From Bradyrhizobium amphicarpaeae (GTDB taxonomy: Bacteria > Pseudomonadota > Alphaproteobacteria > Rhizobiales > Xanthobacteraceae): a DNA stretch of 64,000 bases. Position numbers and translations under genes: made by a program. Numbering within the stretch: the first letter of the stretch is position 1; each line of letters opens with the position of its first letter. Where the stretch lies: the NCBI RefSeq assembly GCF_002266435.3, contig NZ_CP029426.2:2944001-3008000 (forward strand), read 5' to 3'. Below are positions 9,391-19,517 of the stretch, one piece after another. Below the pieces are notes generated by a model. The model searched no databases. It saw only the letters and a list, made by a program, of their open reading frames with translations, and had not been told where the DNA came from.

Positions 9391-10218
9391 ATGGCAAAGA
9401 AGAAGCGCGAAGAAGCACACGGCGGCCATGGCTGGTTCGTGACGTTCGCCGACCTGATGGCCTTGCTGCTGGCGTTTTTCGTGATGCTGGTCGCGTTTTC
9501 AACCCAGGATGCCAACAAGCTGAAGATCGTTGCGGGCTCCATGCGTGAAGCCTTCGGCGTCCAGAGCGAAGCCCGCTACGCCGGCATCATCGAATCCGAC
9601 GGCCTGCCGACCCGCGCGCGGCTGAAGAACGTCGACCACATCCAGCCGGAAGAGTCGTCGAACACGCCGACGCCGGACCAGGAGGATCACGACAAGACGT
9701 CGGGCGCGAGGATGAAGGTCGACCGAAATTTCGCGCTGGCCGCCGCCTCGTTGAGGCAGGCGCTACAGGACATGCCTGAACTGACCGAGATATCCAAGCA
9801 CATCATGTTCGAGGAGACCAAGCAGGGCCTCAACCTGGAGATCGTCGACCAGGACGGCCGTTCGATGTTCGCCGACGGCTCCAAGGTGCCTTATGATCGC
9901 ACCCGCCGGCTCGTCGAGAAGCTCGCGATCCCGCTCAAGGCCACGCCGCTCCGCGTCTCCATCGCCGGCCACACCGCGGCCGGCTTCGTGCCGAACCGCA
10001 GCGACTACGGCGCCTTCGATCTATCGGCCGACCGCGCCAATGCCGTGCGTCAGATCCTCGAACGCGAGGGCCTGCCGCCGTCGCACATCTTCGCCGTCTC
10101 CGGCAAGGCGGATACTCAGCCGCTGTTTCCCGACGATCCCTCGCTTGCGGCGAACCGGCGGGTGACCATCACCCTGATGCGCGAAGATCCGCCGCTGCCC
10201 CCGAATCTGAAGCCCTAG
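9391..10218 (+). CDS. motB: flagellar motor protein MotB (peptidoglycan-binding stator subunit)
   Basis: The 275-residue protein has a short basic cytoplasmic start, then a single span FADLMALLLAFFVMLVAFS whose early Asp (in FADLMAL) is the conserved proton-carrying residue. A plug/linker region follows, and from about residue 150 an OmpA-like peptidoglycan-binding domain. That domain contains RVSIAGHTAAGF, DLSADRANAVRQIL and the closing NRRVTITLM. It anchors the MotA4MotB2 stator to the wall. Gene order and 23-base spacing indicate an operon with motA. Confidence 0.9.
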   Translation: MAKKKREEAHGGHGWFVTFADLMALLLAFFVMLVAFSTQDANKLKIVAGSMREAFGVQSEARYAGIIESDGLPTRARLKNVDHIQPEESSNTPTPDQEDHDKTSGARMKVDRNFALAAASLRQALQDMPELTEISKHIMFEETKQGLNLEIVDQDGRSMFADGSKVPYDRTRRLVEKLAIPLKATPLRVSIAGHTAAGFVPNRSDYGAFDLSADRANAVRQILEREGLPPSHIFAVSGKADTQPLFPDDPSLAANRRVTITLMREDPPLPPNLKP

Positions 10219-10391
10219 GCCTCTTGCGCTACCATCTTACCTGAGGCATGTCGTCACGCTGGCAACGAACGTGGCCGCGCCGTCACAGCATCCGTCTCGG
10301 CACCTGCTATGGTGATGGGCCGATTGACAGGCGCGGCGGAAGCGTCGAAAGGCGCCGGATCAATTCCAGGGAAGAAGCGTTTTCCACCTCC

Positions 10392-12290
10392 ATGACGGCG
10401 AGCATCACACAGGCCGAGACCCAGGACGGGCCGGTCACCTCGGGCTTTTGGTCCCTTACGCTCGGGAGCATCGGCGTCGTCTTCGGCGATATCGGCACCT
10501 CGCCGCTCTACGCATTCCATGAGGCCGTCAGGGGCGCCGCCCATGGTGCGCCGGTCTCACGTATCATGGTGCTCGGCGTGCTCTCGCTGATCCTGTGGGC
10601 GCTGCTGATCGTCGTCACCGCCAAATACGTCCTGCTGCTGCTGCGCGCCGACAACAACGGGGAGGGCGGCACGCTCTCGCTGATGGCACTCGGGCAGCGC
10701 GCGCTCGGGCGGCGGAGCTGGTTTCTGCTCGCCCTCGGCGTGGTCGGCGCCTCCATGTTCATCGGCGATTCCATGATCACGCCGGCGATCTCCGTGCTCT
10801 CGGCGGTCGAGGGCCTGAAGCTCGCGGCGCCCGCGCTCGAGCACTATGTCGTGCCGCTCACCGTCTTCATCCTGGTGCTGTTGTTCGCGGTGCAGAGCAA
10901 GGGGACCGCGCTGGTGGCCTCGGCTTTCGGGCCGGTGATGGTGGTCTGGTTCACCGTGATCGCCGTGATGGGAGCCGTCCACATCGCCGACGACCCGTCC
11001 GTGCTGGCGGCGATCAACCCCTATTACGCCGTGCAGTTCGTGCTGTCGCACGGCACGATCGGCCTCGTGACGCTCGGCGCCGTGTTCCTGGCGGTCACCG
11101 GCGGCGAGGCGCTCTATGCCGATCTCGGACATTTCGGCCGCAAGCCGATCCAGTCGGCCTGGATGTTCTTCGTGCTGCCCGCGCTCTTGATCAATTATTT
11201 CGGGCAGGGCGCGCTGGTGCTGTCCGATCCCAGTGCAATCGAACACTCGTTCTATCGCATGGTGCCCGAGAGCCTGGTGCTGCCGCTGGTCGGGCTTGCG
11301 ACCGCCGCGACCGTGATCGCGAGCCAGGCAGTGATCACCGGTGCCTATTCGCTGGTCTATCAGGCGGTGCAGCTCGGCCTCCTGCCGCGCTTCGAGGTCC
11401 GTTACACCTCCGAGACTCACGCCGGCCAGATTTACCTGCCGCGAGTGAACCGGCTGCTGCTGATCGGCGTGATGCTGCTGGTGCTGCTGTTCCACACCCC
11501 CAGCAACCTGGCCTCGGCCTACGGCATCGCGGTCTCCACAACCATGGTCGCCGACGGCATCATGGGCTTCGTCGTGATCTGGAAATTGTGGAACTGGCGC
11601 GCCGCCACGGCTGCGGCCGTGATCGTGCCCTTCGTCATTGTCGATCTGAGCTTCTTCAGCGCCAATCTCCTGAAGCTGCTCGAGGGCGCCTGGGTGCCAC
11701 TGTTGTTCGGCGTGGCCATGGCGGGAACGATCTGGACCTGGCGGAAGGGCTCCGGGATCCTGATCCAGAAGACGCGCCGGATCGAGGTGCCGCTGGACGA
11801 CCTGATCCGCAGCCTGGAGAAGCGGCCGCCGCACGTCGTCAAGGGTACCGCGGTGTTCCTGACCAGCGATCCCGCCTTCGTGCCGACCGCGCTCTTGCAC
11901 AATCTCAAGCACAACAAGGTGCTGCACGAGCACAACGTGGTCCTGACCATCGAGACTGCGCAAACGCCGCGGGTCGACCTGACGGAGCGGTTCCGCATGG
12001 AGAAGATCAGCGACAAGTTCTCCAAGGTCCGCCTGCGCTTCGGCTTCATGGAGCAGCCGAACGTGCCCAAGGCGCTCGCCATCGCGCGCAAGCAGGGCTG
12101 GCAGTTCGACATCATGTCCACATCGTTCTTCGTGTCACGGAGGTCGTTGAAGGCGTCGGCGCAGTCGGGCATGCCGCTATGGCAGGACCATTTGTTCATC
12201 GCGCTCAGCCGGTCGGCCAACGATGCCACCGACTATTTCCAGATTCCCACCGGGCGCGTGGTTGAAGTCGGAACCCAGGTGACTATCTGA
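10392..12290 (+). CDS. kup: Kup-family potassium uptake transporter (copy 1)
   Basis: Kup proteins are proton-coupled K+ importers of the inner membrane. This 632-residue protein begins after a short polar tail with [20 protein letters not shown], the family signature of the first helix, and has about twelve spans to residue 450. A cytoplasmic C-terminal domain ends [18 protein letters not shown]. The ATG at 10392 is used although the frame is open back to 10248, because the upstream part is Arg-rich and unlike the family. A close paralogue follows 140 bases later on the same strand. Confidence 0.92.
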   Translation: MTASITQAETQDGPVTSGFWSLTLGSIGVVFGDIGTSPLYAFHEAVRGAAHGAPVSRIMVLGVLSLILWALLIVVTAKYVLLLLRADNNGEGGTLSLMALGQRALGRRSWFLLALGVVGASMFIGDSMITPAISVLSAVEGLKLAAPALEHYVVPLTVFILVLLFAVQSKGTALVASAFGPVMVVWFTVIAVMGAVHIADDPSVLAAINPYYAVQFVLSHGTIGLVTLGAVFLAVTGGEALYADLGHFGRKPIQSAWMFFVLPALLINYFGQGALVLSDPSAIEHSFYRMVPESLVLPLVGLATAATVIASQAVITGAYSLVYQAVQLGLLPRFEVRYTSETHAGQIYLPRVNRLLLIGVMLLVLLFHTPSNLASAYGIAVSTTMVADGIMGFVVIWKLWNWRAATAAAVIVPFVIVDLSFFSANLLKLLEGAWVPLLFGVAMAGTIWTWRKGSGILIQKTRRIEVPLDDLIRSLEKRPPHVVKGTAVFLTSDPAFVPTALLHNLKHNKVLHEHNVVLTIETAQTPRVDLTERFRMEKISDKFSKVRLRFGFMEQPNVPKALAIARKQGWQFDIMSTSFFVSRRSLKASAQSGMPLWQDHLFIALSRSANDATDYFQIPTGRVVEVGTQVTI

Positions 12291-12430
12291 CCGGTACTGG
12301 CACTCCCATGCGATAATTGCATGGCAAGGGCCCAGAATCGGGCTAGGCTATGCCGGCAGCGCAGGACTATAAGCCGCGCGCTCTTCCGCCGTTGTGCAGT
12401 GAAGCATTTTAGAGGCCATCGGGCTCTCCC

Positions 12431-14359
12431 ATGACAAGTGACGTAGCGATTTCCGCCCCGGAAACGGCGGCGGCCAATGGGCATGGCGACGCCCACACGA
12501 CCGCCGGCTTCGGGGCGCTGACACTCGGCAGCATCGGGGTGGTCTATGGCGATATCGGCACCAGCCCGCTCTACGCGTTCCGCGAAGCGGTGATGGCTGC
12601 CTCGGGCGCGGAGGGGGTTCCGACGCCGGCAGCAGTGCTGGGCGTGCTCTCCCTGATCCTGTGGGCGCTGATCGTCGTGGTCACGCTCAAATACGTCGTG
12701 ATCCTGCTCCGCGCCGACAACAATGGCGAGGGCGGCACGCTGGCGCTGATGGCCTTGGCCCAGCGCGCGGTTGGTACCGGCGGGGCGACCATCGTCATGC
12801 TCGGCATCATCTCCGGCGCGCTGTTCTACGGCGATGCCGTGATCACGCCGGCGCTCTCGGTGCTGTCGGCGATCGAGGGCATGAAGGACGTCACGCTGCG
12901 GTTCGAGCCCTACGTCGTACCGCTGACCGTGATCATCCTGGTTGGCCTGTTCGCCGTGCAGTCGCGCGGAACCGCCCGCGTCGCCGCCTTCTTCGGCCCG
13001 ATCATGTGCGTCTGGTTTGCGGTCCTTGCCGTGGCGGCGATCCATCCGATCATCCAGCAGCCGCAAGTCCTGTACGCGCTGAACCCGCTCTACGCGGTTT
13101 CTTTCATGCTCCACCACGGCATCATCGGCTTCATCACGCTGGGTGCGGTATTCCTGGCGGTCACCGGCGCCGAGGCGCTCTATGCCGATCTCGGCCATTT
13201 CGGCAAGCGGCCGATCCAGACCGCCTGGCTGTTCATCGTGCTGCCGTCGCTGGCGCTGAACTATCTGGGGCAGGGCGCGCTCGTACTCGGCGATCCCGGC
13301 GCCATCGTCAGCCCGTTCTTCCAGCTCTTCCCGCAAGGCTTCGTCCGCGGCTGCATGGTCGTGCTCGCCACCATGGCAACCGTCATCGCCAGCCAGGCGG
13401 TGATCACCGGCGCCTATTCGCTGACGCGCCAGGCGATCCAGCTCGGCCTGCTGCCGCGCTTCGAAATTCGCCATACGTCGGAAGCCCATTCCGGCCAGAT
13501 CTTCATCCCGCGCATCAACCAGCTGCTGCTGGTCGCGGTGGTGCTGCTGGTGCTGCTGTTCCGCTCCTCCAGCGCGCTGGCGTCCGCCTACGGCATCTCC
13601 GTGACCGGGACCATGGTGGTCACGGCGATGATGGGCTTCGTCGTGATCTGGAAGGTCTGGCGGTGGTCGCCGCTCGCGGCCGGAGCGCTGATCGTGCCGT
13701 TCATGTTCCTCGACCTTACGTTCCTGGCGGCCAACCTGCTCAAGGTGTTCGAGGGCGGCTGGGTGCCGCTGGCGCTCGGCGCGCTCATGATCATCCTGAT
13801 GTACACGTGGCGGCGCGGCAGCCGGCTGCTGTTCGAGAAGTCGCGCAAGCTCGAATTCCCGCTCGCAGACCTTGTCGCCATGCTGGAGAAGCGGCCGCCG
13901 CAGCGGGTGCCCGGCACCGCCGTGTTCCTGACCTCGGACCCGCTCAGCGCGCCGACCGCGCTGATGCACAGCCTGAAGCACTACAAGGTGCTGCACGAGA
14001 AGAACGTCATTCTCACCATCGAGACGGCGCAGACGCCGCGGATCGATCCGGCCGAGCGGGTCAAGCTGGAGCAGATCTCGCCGACCTTCTCCAAGGTGAC
14101 GCTGAAGTTCGGCTTCATGGAATCGCCGAACGTGCCGAAGGCGCTGGCGATCGCCCGCAAGCTCGGCTGGCAGTTCGACATCATGTCGACCTCGTTCTTC
14201 CTGTCGCGCAGGGCGCTCAAGCCCGCCGCCCATTCCGGCATGCCGCGCTGGCAGGACCGCCTGTTCATTTCGCTCAGCCGCTCCGCCAACGACGCCACCG
14301 ACTATTTCCAGATCCCGAGCGGCCGCGTGGTCGAGGTCGGCACCCAGGTGACGATCTAG
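12431..14359 (+). CDS. kup: Kup-family potassium uptake transporter (copy 2)
   Basis: This second Kup protein (642 residues) has the same architecture as its upstream neighbour: [20 protein letters not shown] at the first helix, about twelve spans, and a C-terminal domain ending [19 protein letters not shown]. The two align along their whole length without large gaps, so they arose by tandem gene duplication; the differences are spread throughout, so it is not recent. The 140-base gap could hold a separate promoter, but I see no clear one. Multiple kup genes are common in this group and may differ in affinity or pH range. Confidence 0.92.
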   Translation: MTSDVAISAPETAAANGHGDAHTTAGFGALTLGSIGVVYGDIGTSPLYAFREAVMAASGAEGVPTPAAVLGVLSLILWALIVVVTLKYVVILLRADNNGEGGTLALMALAQRAVGTGGATIVMLGIISGALFYGDAVITPALSVLSAIEGMKDVTLRFEPYVVPLTVIILVGLFAVQSRGTARVAAFFGPIMCVWFAVLAVAAIHPIIQQPQVLYALNPLYAVSFMLHHGIIGFITLGAVFLAVTGAEALYADLGHFGKRPIQTAWLFIVLPSLALNYLGQGALVLGDPGAIVSPFFQLFPQGFVRGCMVVLATMATVIASQAVITGAYSLTRQAIQLGLLPRFEIRHTSEAHSGQIFIPRINQLLLVAVVLLVLLFRSSSALASAYGISVTGTMVVTAMMGFVVIWKVWRWSPLAAGALIVPFMFLDLTFLAANLLKVFEGGWVPLALGALMIILMYTWRRGSRLLFEKSRKLEFPLADLVAMLEKRPPQRVPGTAVFLTSDPLSAPTALMHSLKHYKVLHEKNVILTIETAQTPRIDPAERVKLEQISPTFSKVTLKFGFMESPNVPKALAIARKLGWQFDIMSTSFFLSRRALKPAAHSGMPRWQDRLFISLSRSANDATDYFQIPSGRVVEVGTQVTI

Positions 14360-14516
14360 CCGGCCAGTCAACGCCGCACTTCAAGTCGCTGTGATTTAGC
14401 TTTAACTTGCGCCGCGCGGCTCAAGCCTTTGTAGCGCTTGATTTTCGTGAGCCGAGAGGCGAGGTTGCCGCCGGCCGGGACAGGTCCGGCGGGCACGCGC
14501 GATGTTGGAGGATGAT

Positions 14517-14843
14517 GTGGCAAACCAGGTGCAGGATCTGACCCCGGACGAGGTCTCCAAGGGTATCGCGGAGGGTCGCTATCTCCTCGTCGACGTGCGC
14601 GAGCCGAACGAGGTCGAAGCCGAGGCCTATCCCTACGGCGTCGTAGTGCCGCTCTCGACCTTCGATCCCAAGGCGATCCCCGATCCCCAAGGCAAGGACG
14701 TCGTGTTCGCCTGCCGTTCCGGGAAGCGCTCGGTGACGGCCTCGCTCGCGGCGCAGGCGGCGGGCCTGCCTTACGACAAGCATCTGGCCGGCGGCATGCT
14801 GGGCTGGAAGGCGGCGGGGCTTCCCAGCAAGGTCGGTGGCTGA
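14517..14843 (+). CDS. rhodanese-like domain protein
   Basis: A 108-residue single rhodanese domain. It starts VQDLTPDEVSKGIAEGRYLLVDVREPNEV and carries the active-site loop ACRSGKRSV, whose cysteine would form the persulfide; it ends GGMLGWKAAGLP. Such proteins transfer sulfane sulfur to cyanide or other thiophiles. I chose the GTG at 14517 because GGAGG lies five bases before it; an ATG at 14502 is in frame but has no such site. The gene runs straight into the aminotransferase gene, so they are probably one transcript. Confidence 0.87.
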   Translation: MANQVQDLTPDEVSKGIAEGRYLLVDVREPNEVEAEAYPYGVVVPLSTFDPKAIPDPQGKDVVFACRSGKRSVTASLAAQAAGLPYDKHLAGGMLGWKAAGLPSKVGG

Positions 14844-14850
14844 CCTCGCG

Positions 14851-16032
14851 ATGACCTCCAAGAGCTCCTCGCTGAACAAGGTCTTCGCCGACCTTCCCGT
14901 CACCATCTTCGAGGCGATGTCGCAGGCCGCGCGCGACAACGCCGCGATCAATCTCGGCCAGGGCTTTCCCGACGATCCCGGTCCCGAGGACATCCGCCGC
15001 GCCGCGGCCGAGGCCTCGCTGAACGGCTACAACCAGTACCCCTCGATGATGGGCCTGCCGGAGCTGCGGCAGGCGATCGCGACCCATTACGGCCATTGGC
15101 ACGGACTCAAGCTCGATCCGATGAGCGAGGTGATGGTCACCTCCGGCGGCACCGAGGCGCTGACCTCGGCGATCCTCGCGGTGGTCCAGCCCGGCGACGA
15201 GGTGGTCTGCTTCCAACCGGTCTACGATTCCTATCTGCCGATCATCCGCCAGGCCGGCGGCATTCCGCGCCTCGTGCGGCTGGAGCCGCCGCACTGGCGC
15301 TTGAATGAGGACATGCTGAAAAGCGTCTTCAATTCAAAGACCAAGGCGGTGCTGTTCAACAACCCCTTGAATCCCAGCGCGGTGGTGTATCCGCGCGAGG
15401 ATCTCGAACTGCTGGCGCGTTACTGCCAGGAGTTCGATGTCATCGCGATCACTGACGAAGTCTGGGAGCACGTCACCTTCGACGAGCACAAGCACATCCC
15501 GCTGATCACCATTCCCGGCATGCGCGAGCGCACCATCAAGGTCGGCTCGGCCGGCAAGATCTTCTCCCTGACGGGCTGGAAGATCGGCTTCGTCTGCGCC
15601 GCGCCGCCGCTGCTGCGCGTCGCCGCCAAGGTGCACCAGTTCCTGACCTTCACCACCGCGCCGAACCTGCAGGCCGCCGTCGCCTACGGCCTCGGCAAGC
15701 CCGACGAGTATTTCCTGTCGATGCGCAAGGATTTGACGCGGAGCAGGGACCGCCTGACCAAGGGGCTGGAGAGCCTAGGCTTCCCCGTGCTGAAGTCGCA
15801 GGGTACCTACTTCCTCACCGTTGACCTGTCGCCGCTCGGGCTCAACGAGAGCGACACCGAGTTCTGCTGGCGGATCGTGAAGGACTACAAGGTGGCGGCG
15901 ATCCCGGTATCGGCTTTCTACGAGCAGGACCCGGTGACCTCGGTGGTGCGCTTCTGCTTTGCCAAGAAGGACGTGACGCTGGACACCGCGCTGGAGCGGC
16001 TGTCGGACGCCGTGCGCGGCCGCAAGAGGTAG
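14851..16032 (+). CDS. PLP-dependent aminotransferase, class I/II
   Basis: A fold-type I aminotransferase of about 393 residues. Features include INLGQGFPDDPGPE at the N-terminus, the VTSGGTEALTSAI cofactor-phosphate loop, NNPLNPSA, ITDEVWEHVTF (Asp binding the pyridine nitrogen), and the Schiff-base lysine in GSAGKIFSLTGWKIG. The Arg that binds the substrate carboxylate lies in VRFCFAKK. The closest-looking groups are methionine/kynurenine aminotransferases and DapC-like enzymes; substrate cannot be settled. The frame also allows GTG at 14836, overlapping the rhodanese stop. Downstream potF-like gene follows after two bases. Confidence 0.88.
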   Translation: MTSKSSSLNKVFADLPVTIFEAMSQAARDNAAINLGQGFPDDPGPEDIRRAAAEASLNGYNQYPSMMGLPELRQAIATHYGHWHGLKLDPMSEVMVTSGGTEALTSAILAVVQPGDEVVCFQPVYDSYLPIIRQAGGIPRLVRLEPPHWRLNEDMLKSVFNSKTKAVLFNNPLNPSAVVYPREDLELLARYCQEFDVIAITDEVWEHVTFDEHKHIPLITIPGMRERTIKVGSAGKIFSLTGWKIGFVCAAPPLLRVAAKVHQFLTFTTAPNLQAAVAYGLGKPDEYFLSMRKDLTRSRDRLTKGLESLGFPVLKSQGTYFLTVDLSPLGLNESDTEFCWRIVKDYKVAAIPVSAFYEQDPVTSVVRFCFAKKDVTLDTALERLSDAVRGRKR

Positions 16033-16034
16033 AG

Positions 16035-17147
16035 ATGACCAATGTCGGCCGCTCCGGACTGGGCCTTGGGCTTGCGATCGCCGCCGCGTTGACGTTGCTC
16101 TCTGTCCCCGCAGGGGCCGACGAGCGCGTCGTCAACTTCTACAACTGGTCCAACTACATGGCGCCGGATGTCCTCGACGCCTTCACCAAGGAGACCGGTA
16201 TCAAGGTGGTCTACGACACCTTCGATGCCAACGAGACGCTGGAGACACGCCTGATGGCCGGCAAGTCCGGCTACGACGTGGTGGTGCCCACGGCCTATTT
16301 TCTGCAGCGCCAGATCAAGGCCAACATCTTCCAGAAGCTCGACAAGGCGAAGCTGCCGAATCTCGTCAACGCCTGGCCGATGGTGACCAGGAACCTTGCG
16401 ACCTACGATCCCGGCAACGACTATGCCGCCAACTACATGTGGGGCACGACGGGCATCGGCTACAACGTCGCCAAGGTGAAGCAAATCCTCGGGCCGGATG
16501 CCAGGATCGACAGCTGGGACATCGTCTTCAAGCCGGAAAATCTCGCCAAGTTCAAAGACTGCGGCGTGCACATGCTCGACTCCGCCGACGACATCTTTCC
16601 GGCGGCCCTGAACTATCTCGGGCTCGATCCCAACTCGACCAGGCAGGCCGACCTGGAGAAGGCCGCCGAGGTCGTCGCGAAAGTCCGCCCCTCCGTACGC
16701 AAGTTCCACTCGTCCGAATATCTCAGCGCGCTCGCCACCGGCGAGATCTGCTTCGTGGTCGGCTGGTCCGGCGACATCTTGCAGGCCCGCGCCCGTGCGG
16801 CGGAAGCCAAGAATGGCATCGAGATCGGCTACGCCATTCCGAAGGAGGGCGCGCAGATGTTCTTCGACAATCTCGCGATCCCCGCGGACGCCAGGAACGT
16901 CAAGGAAGCCTACGAGCTGATCAACTATCTCTACCGCCCCGACGTCGCCGCCAAGAACTCGGACTTCCTGTCCTACGCCAGCGGCAACCTCGCCAGCCAG
17001 AAGCTGGTCGATCCGAAGATCCTGAACGACAAGAACATCTATCCGGACGAGGCGGCGCTCGCAAAACTGTTCGTCATCACGGCGCGTGATCCGGCGACAC
17101 AGCGGGTCATCAACCGGTTGTGGACCAGGGTGAAGACGGGGCGGTGA
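16035..17147 (+). CDS. polyamine-type ABC transporter periplasmic binding protein (PotF-like)
   Basis: The 370-residue protein has a signal peptide (hydrophobic 10-26, cleavage near AGA-DE). The mature protein begins ERVVNFYNWSNYMAPDVLDAF, as in PotF/PotD putrescine and spermidine receptors. Further family segments are TGIGYNVAKV, DIFPAALNYLGLDPNS and the C-terminal YLYRPDVAAKN. It would deliver a polyamine to an inner-membrane ABC importer, but no permease or ATPase gene is near, so it may serve a transporter encoded elsewhere. It starts two bases after the aminotransferase stop, suggesting co-transcription. Confidence 0.88.
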   Translation: MTNVGRSGLGLGLAIAAALTLLSVPAGADERVVNFYNWSNYMAPDVLDAFTKETGIKVVYDTFDANETLETRLMAGKSGYDVVVPTAYFLQRQIKANIFQKLDKAKLPNLVNAWPMVTRNLATYDPGNDYAANYMWGTTGIGYNVAKVKQILGPDARIDSWDIVFKPENLAKFKDCGVHMLDSADDIFPAALNYLGLDPNSTRQADLEKAAEVVAKVRPSVRKFHSSEYLSALATGEICFVVGWSGDILQARARAAEAKNGIEIGYAIPKEGAQMFFDNLAIPADARNVKEAYELINYLYRPDVAAKNSDFLSYASGNLASQKLVDPKILNDKNIYPDEAALAKLFVITARDPATQRVINRLWTRVKTGR

Positions 17148-17157
17148 GCGGCTGCCG

Positions 17158-17275
17158 CGTCATTGCCAGCGAAACGAAGCAATCCAGAATCTCTCCGCGG
17201 AGGCATTCCGGACTGCTTCGTCGCTTTCAGTGCAAAATTGCTTTGCAATTTTGTCACGAGCTCCTCGCAATGACG
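17158..17275. repeat. palindromic intergenic repeat (CGTCATTGC type)
   Basis: The gap between the PotF-like gene and lpxXL is filled by an imperfect inverted repeat: CGTCATTGCCAGCGAAACGAAG... on the left and ...GCTCCTCGCAATGACG on the right. The internal pair GAAGCAATCCAGAA / TTCCGGACTGCTTC is also inverted. A second perfect 9-bp hairpin is nested inside (CAAAATTGC, 17233-17241; GCAATTTTG, 17245-17253). This looks like the short dispersed palindromes common in Bradyrhizobium chromosomes. It lies between convergent genes and could serve as a bidirectional terminator. Confidence 0.75.
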
Positions 17276-17279
17276 GCGC

Positions 17280-18212
17280 CTACCGCCACCTGCGGTGCAG
17301 CCACAGCCACTGCTCGGGATGCTCGCGCACCCAGCCTTCAACCACGCTGGTTATCGCCTGCGTCGTGCCCTGGATGTCGATCTTGCCGTCGGCATCGCGT
17401 ACCGGCTGAATCTCTTCCGTCAGCTCGGCCCGGAAGCGGTTGCCGGGCAGGCGGATGATGCGAACGCCGTGGATGGGGCATTCGACCTGGCGCAAGAGGC
17501 GCGCCAGCATCGGGTTGGCGCGGGTCTTGCGGCCGAAGAACGTCACCTCGACGCCGCCGGTCAGGTACTGGTCGATCAGCATGGCGACGTGCTTGCCGTC
17601 CCTGAGCGCCTGCGCGAGGCGCAGCGGCGCATCGCGGCCCGCCGGGATCAGCGTGCCCATGTTGACCTGGCGCATCTCCTGGATGATGCGGTCGGCCGAG
17701 GCGATGTTCGGCCGGCGGTAGAGGATCGCGGTGTCGAGCCCGTGCGCGACGGCAGCGAGCGCCGGTAGTTCCCAATTGGACAGATGCGCAGCGAAGATCA
17801 GCGCCGGCTTGCCGTCGTCGCGGATCCGGTCGAACCGTTCGATGCTGGCCTGCGGCAGCTCGATCCGGCTGTTTTCCGGATGGGCGCGATCGTAGTCCCA
17901 GACACGGTCCATATGCGCAAACTCGCCGCCGACGCGGCCGAGATTGTCCCACACACCCATCAGGATCTGTTCGATCTCCTCCGGCGATTTCTCGGGAAAG
18001 GCGGCGGTGAGATTGGCGCGGCCGATGCGGTGCTCGCGCAGGCGCGGGCCGATCAGCTGGGTCACCCGCGCGAAAAAGTCCGAAGTCTTGGCCGGATCGA
18101 AATAGCGCGTGGTGCGCAGCATGCCGACGGTGGCGGCGCCGATCAGGCCTCCGCCGATCGATTTGGCTGCATTCCGCGCGCGAATCTTCGTGCTGATGGG
18201 AATCAGCGCCAT
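17280..18212 (-). CDS. lpxXL: lipid A VLCFA acyltransferase (LpxXL, HtrB/LpxL family)
   Basis: Lauroyl-acyltransferase family enzymes transfer an acyl group from acyl-ACP to lipid A on the inner membrane. The 310-residue protein has an N-terminal hydrophobic segment, the acceptor motif region AAHLSNWELPALA (HxxxxE, catalytic His-Glu) and GTLIPAGRDAPLRLAQALRDG. It ends with VREHPEQWLWLHRRW, the family's closing motif. Its place as last gene of the acpXL cluster, eight bases after fabF1, identifies it as the enzyme that attaches the very-long-chain fatty acid carried by AcpXL. The name rests on context; the family assignment rests on sequence. Confidence 0.87.
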   Translation of the reverse strand: MALIPISTKIRARNAAKSIGGGLIGAATVGMLRTTRYFDPAKTSDFFARVTQLIGPRLREHRIGRANLTAAFPEKSPEEIEQILMGVWDNLGRVGGEFAHMDRVWDYDRAHPENSRIELPQASIERFDRIRDDGKPALIFAAHLSNWELPALAAVAHGLDTAILYRRPNIASADRIIQEMRQVNMGTLIPAGRDAPLRLAQALRDGKHVAMLIDQYLTGGVEVTFFGRKTRANPMLARLLRQVECPIHGVRIIRLPGNRFRAELTEEIQPVRDADGKIDIQGTTQAITSVVEGWVREHPEQWLWLHRRWR

Positions 18213-18220
18213 GCGTCCGG

Positions 18221-19498
18221 TCAGGCCGGTTCGCGGGTCAGGATCAGCGAGGCGTTCTGGCCGCCGAAGCCGAACGAGTTCGACATCACCGCGGTGACGC
18301 GGGCGTCGCGCGCCTTGTTGCCGACGACGTTGAACAGGATCGTCGGATCCGGCGTCTCGTAATTGATCGTCGGCGGGATGCGCTGATGCTCGAGCGTGAG
18401 CAGCGAGAAGATCGCCTCGACGGCGCCGGCGGCCGAGATGGTGTGGCCGACCATCGACTTGTTGGACGTGACCGGAATCTTCTGCGCGAGCTCGCCGAAC
18501 ACGGCCGATGTCGTGTTGAACTCCATCTTGTCGTTCTCGGGCGTCGCGGTGCCGTGCGCGTTGATGTGGTCGATCTGGTCCGGCGTCATGCCGGCATCGG
18601 CCAGCGTCTTGTTCATGCAGCCGATGATCGGCTTGCCATCAGGAGAAGAGCGGGTGCGATGGAAGGAATCGGTCAGCTCGCCGCAGCCGGCGATCACGCC
18701 GAGTATCTTTGCGCCGCGCGCGGTCGCTGCCTCGTAACTTTCCAGCACGAGCGCGCCGGCGCCTTCGGCCATGACGAAGCCGTCGCGGTTCTTCGAGAAG
18801 GGGCGGGAGGCCGCCTGCGGCGGATCGTTCTGGGTCGACAACGCCGACAGCAGCGAGAAGCGCACGAGGGCTTCCGGGTTCACCGTGCCGTCGGTCGCCA
18901 CGCACAGCGCAGCGTCGGTCTCGCCGCGGCGGATCGCCTCGACGCCGAGCTGGATCGAGGTCGCTCCGGACGCGCACGCCGTCGACAGCGAGATCGGCGA
19001 GCCCTTGGTGCCGAAGGTCTCGGCGAGATGCGCGGCCACCGAGCCGAACATGAAGCGGTGGTGATAGGCGCTGTACTTGCCACCGCCGGAGATGCGCAAG
19101 AGATCGTCATAGGTGAAGTCGGGCGCGCCGACGGCGCGGCCGAGTTCGCGGCGCTGCGGCCATTCGACTTCGACCGGCGCTACCGCGAGGAAGAGGGGGC
19201 CCGGGAAATCGGCCTTGGCGCCGATGCCGGCCTGCTCGAGCGCTTCCTCCGTCACGAGCTCGGCCATCCGCTCGGACAGGCCGGTGGAGGAGAACGGATC
19301 GACGCTGACGAAATCGACAGTGCCGGCCATCGTGGTCTTGAGGCCGTCGACCGGAAAACGCGTGATGGTACGGATGCCGGATTCACCGGCGACGAGCTTG
19401 GCCCAATTGTCGGCCTTGCCGGCACCGAGCGAGGTCATGATGCCCATGCCGGTGACGACGACGATGGGACGCCCGAGTTTGTCGCGTGGTGCAGTCAT
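18221..19498 (-). CDS. fabF1XL: beta-ketoacyl-ACP synthase of the VLCFA cluster (active KAS)
   Basis: A 425-residue KAS II-type condensing enzyme that should extend acyl chains on AcpXL. The full catalytic set is visible: nucleophile Cys175 in LSTACASGA, His315 in INAHGTATP, Lys347 in SNKSMVG and His352 in GHTISAAGAVEA. A GGGGGGA ribosome-binding site precedes the chosen ATG at 19498; the frame is open further upstream but with Arg-rich sequence. It follows fabF2 by 19 bases and precedes lpxXL by eight. In Rhizobium and Sinorhizobium clusters an alcohol-dehydrogenase-like gene lies between this gene and lpxXL; it is absent here. Confidence 0.88.
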   Translation of the reverse strand: MTAPRDKLGRPIVVVTGMGIMTSLGAGKADNWAKLVAGESGIRTITRFPVDGLKTTMAGTVDFVSVDPFSSTGLSERMAELVTEEALEQAGIGAKADFPGPLFLAVAPVEVEWPQRRELGRAVGAPDFTYDDLLRISGGGKYSAYHHRFMFGSVAAHLAETFGTKGSPISLSTACASGATSIQLGVEAIRRGETDAALCVATDGTVNPEALVRFSLLSALSTQNDPPQAASRPFSKNRDGFVMAEGAGALVLESYEAATARGAKILGVIAGCGELTDSFHRTRSSPDGKPIIGCMNKTLADAGMTPDQIDHINAHGTATPENDKMEFNTTSAVFGELAQKIPVTSNKSMVGHTISAAGAVEAIFSLLTLEHQRIPPTINYETPDPTILFNVVGNKARDARVTAVMSNSFGFGGQNASLILTREPA

Positions 19499-19517
19499 GT
19501 CGATCCCCCCGGGTGAG

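Noticed and set aside
10248-10391. N-terminal extension of the first Kup protein
   Set aside because: The extra 48 residues are Arg-rich and unlike the family; the ATG at 10392 gives a standard start.
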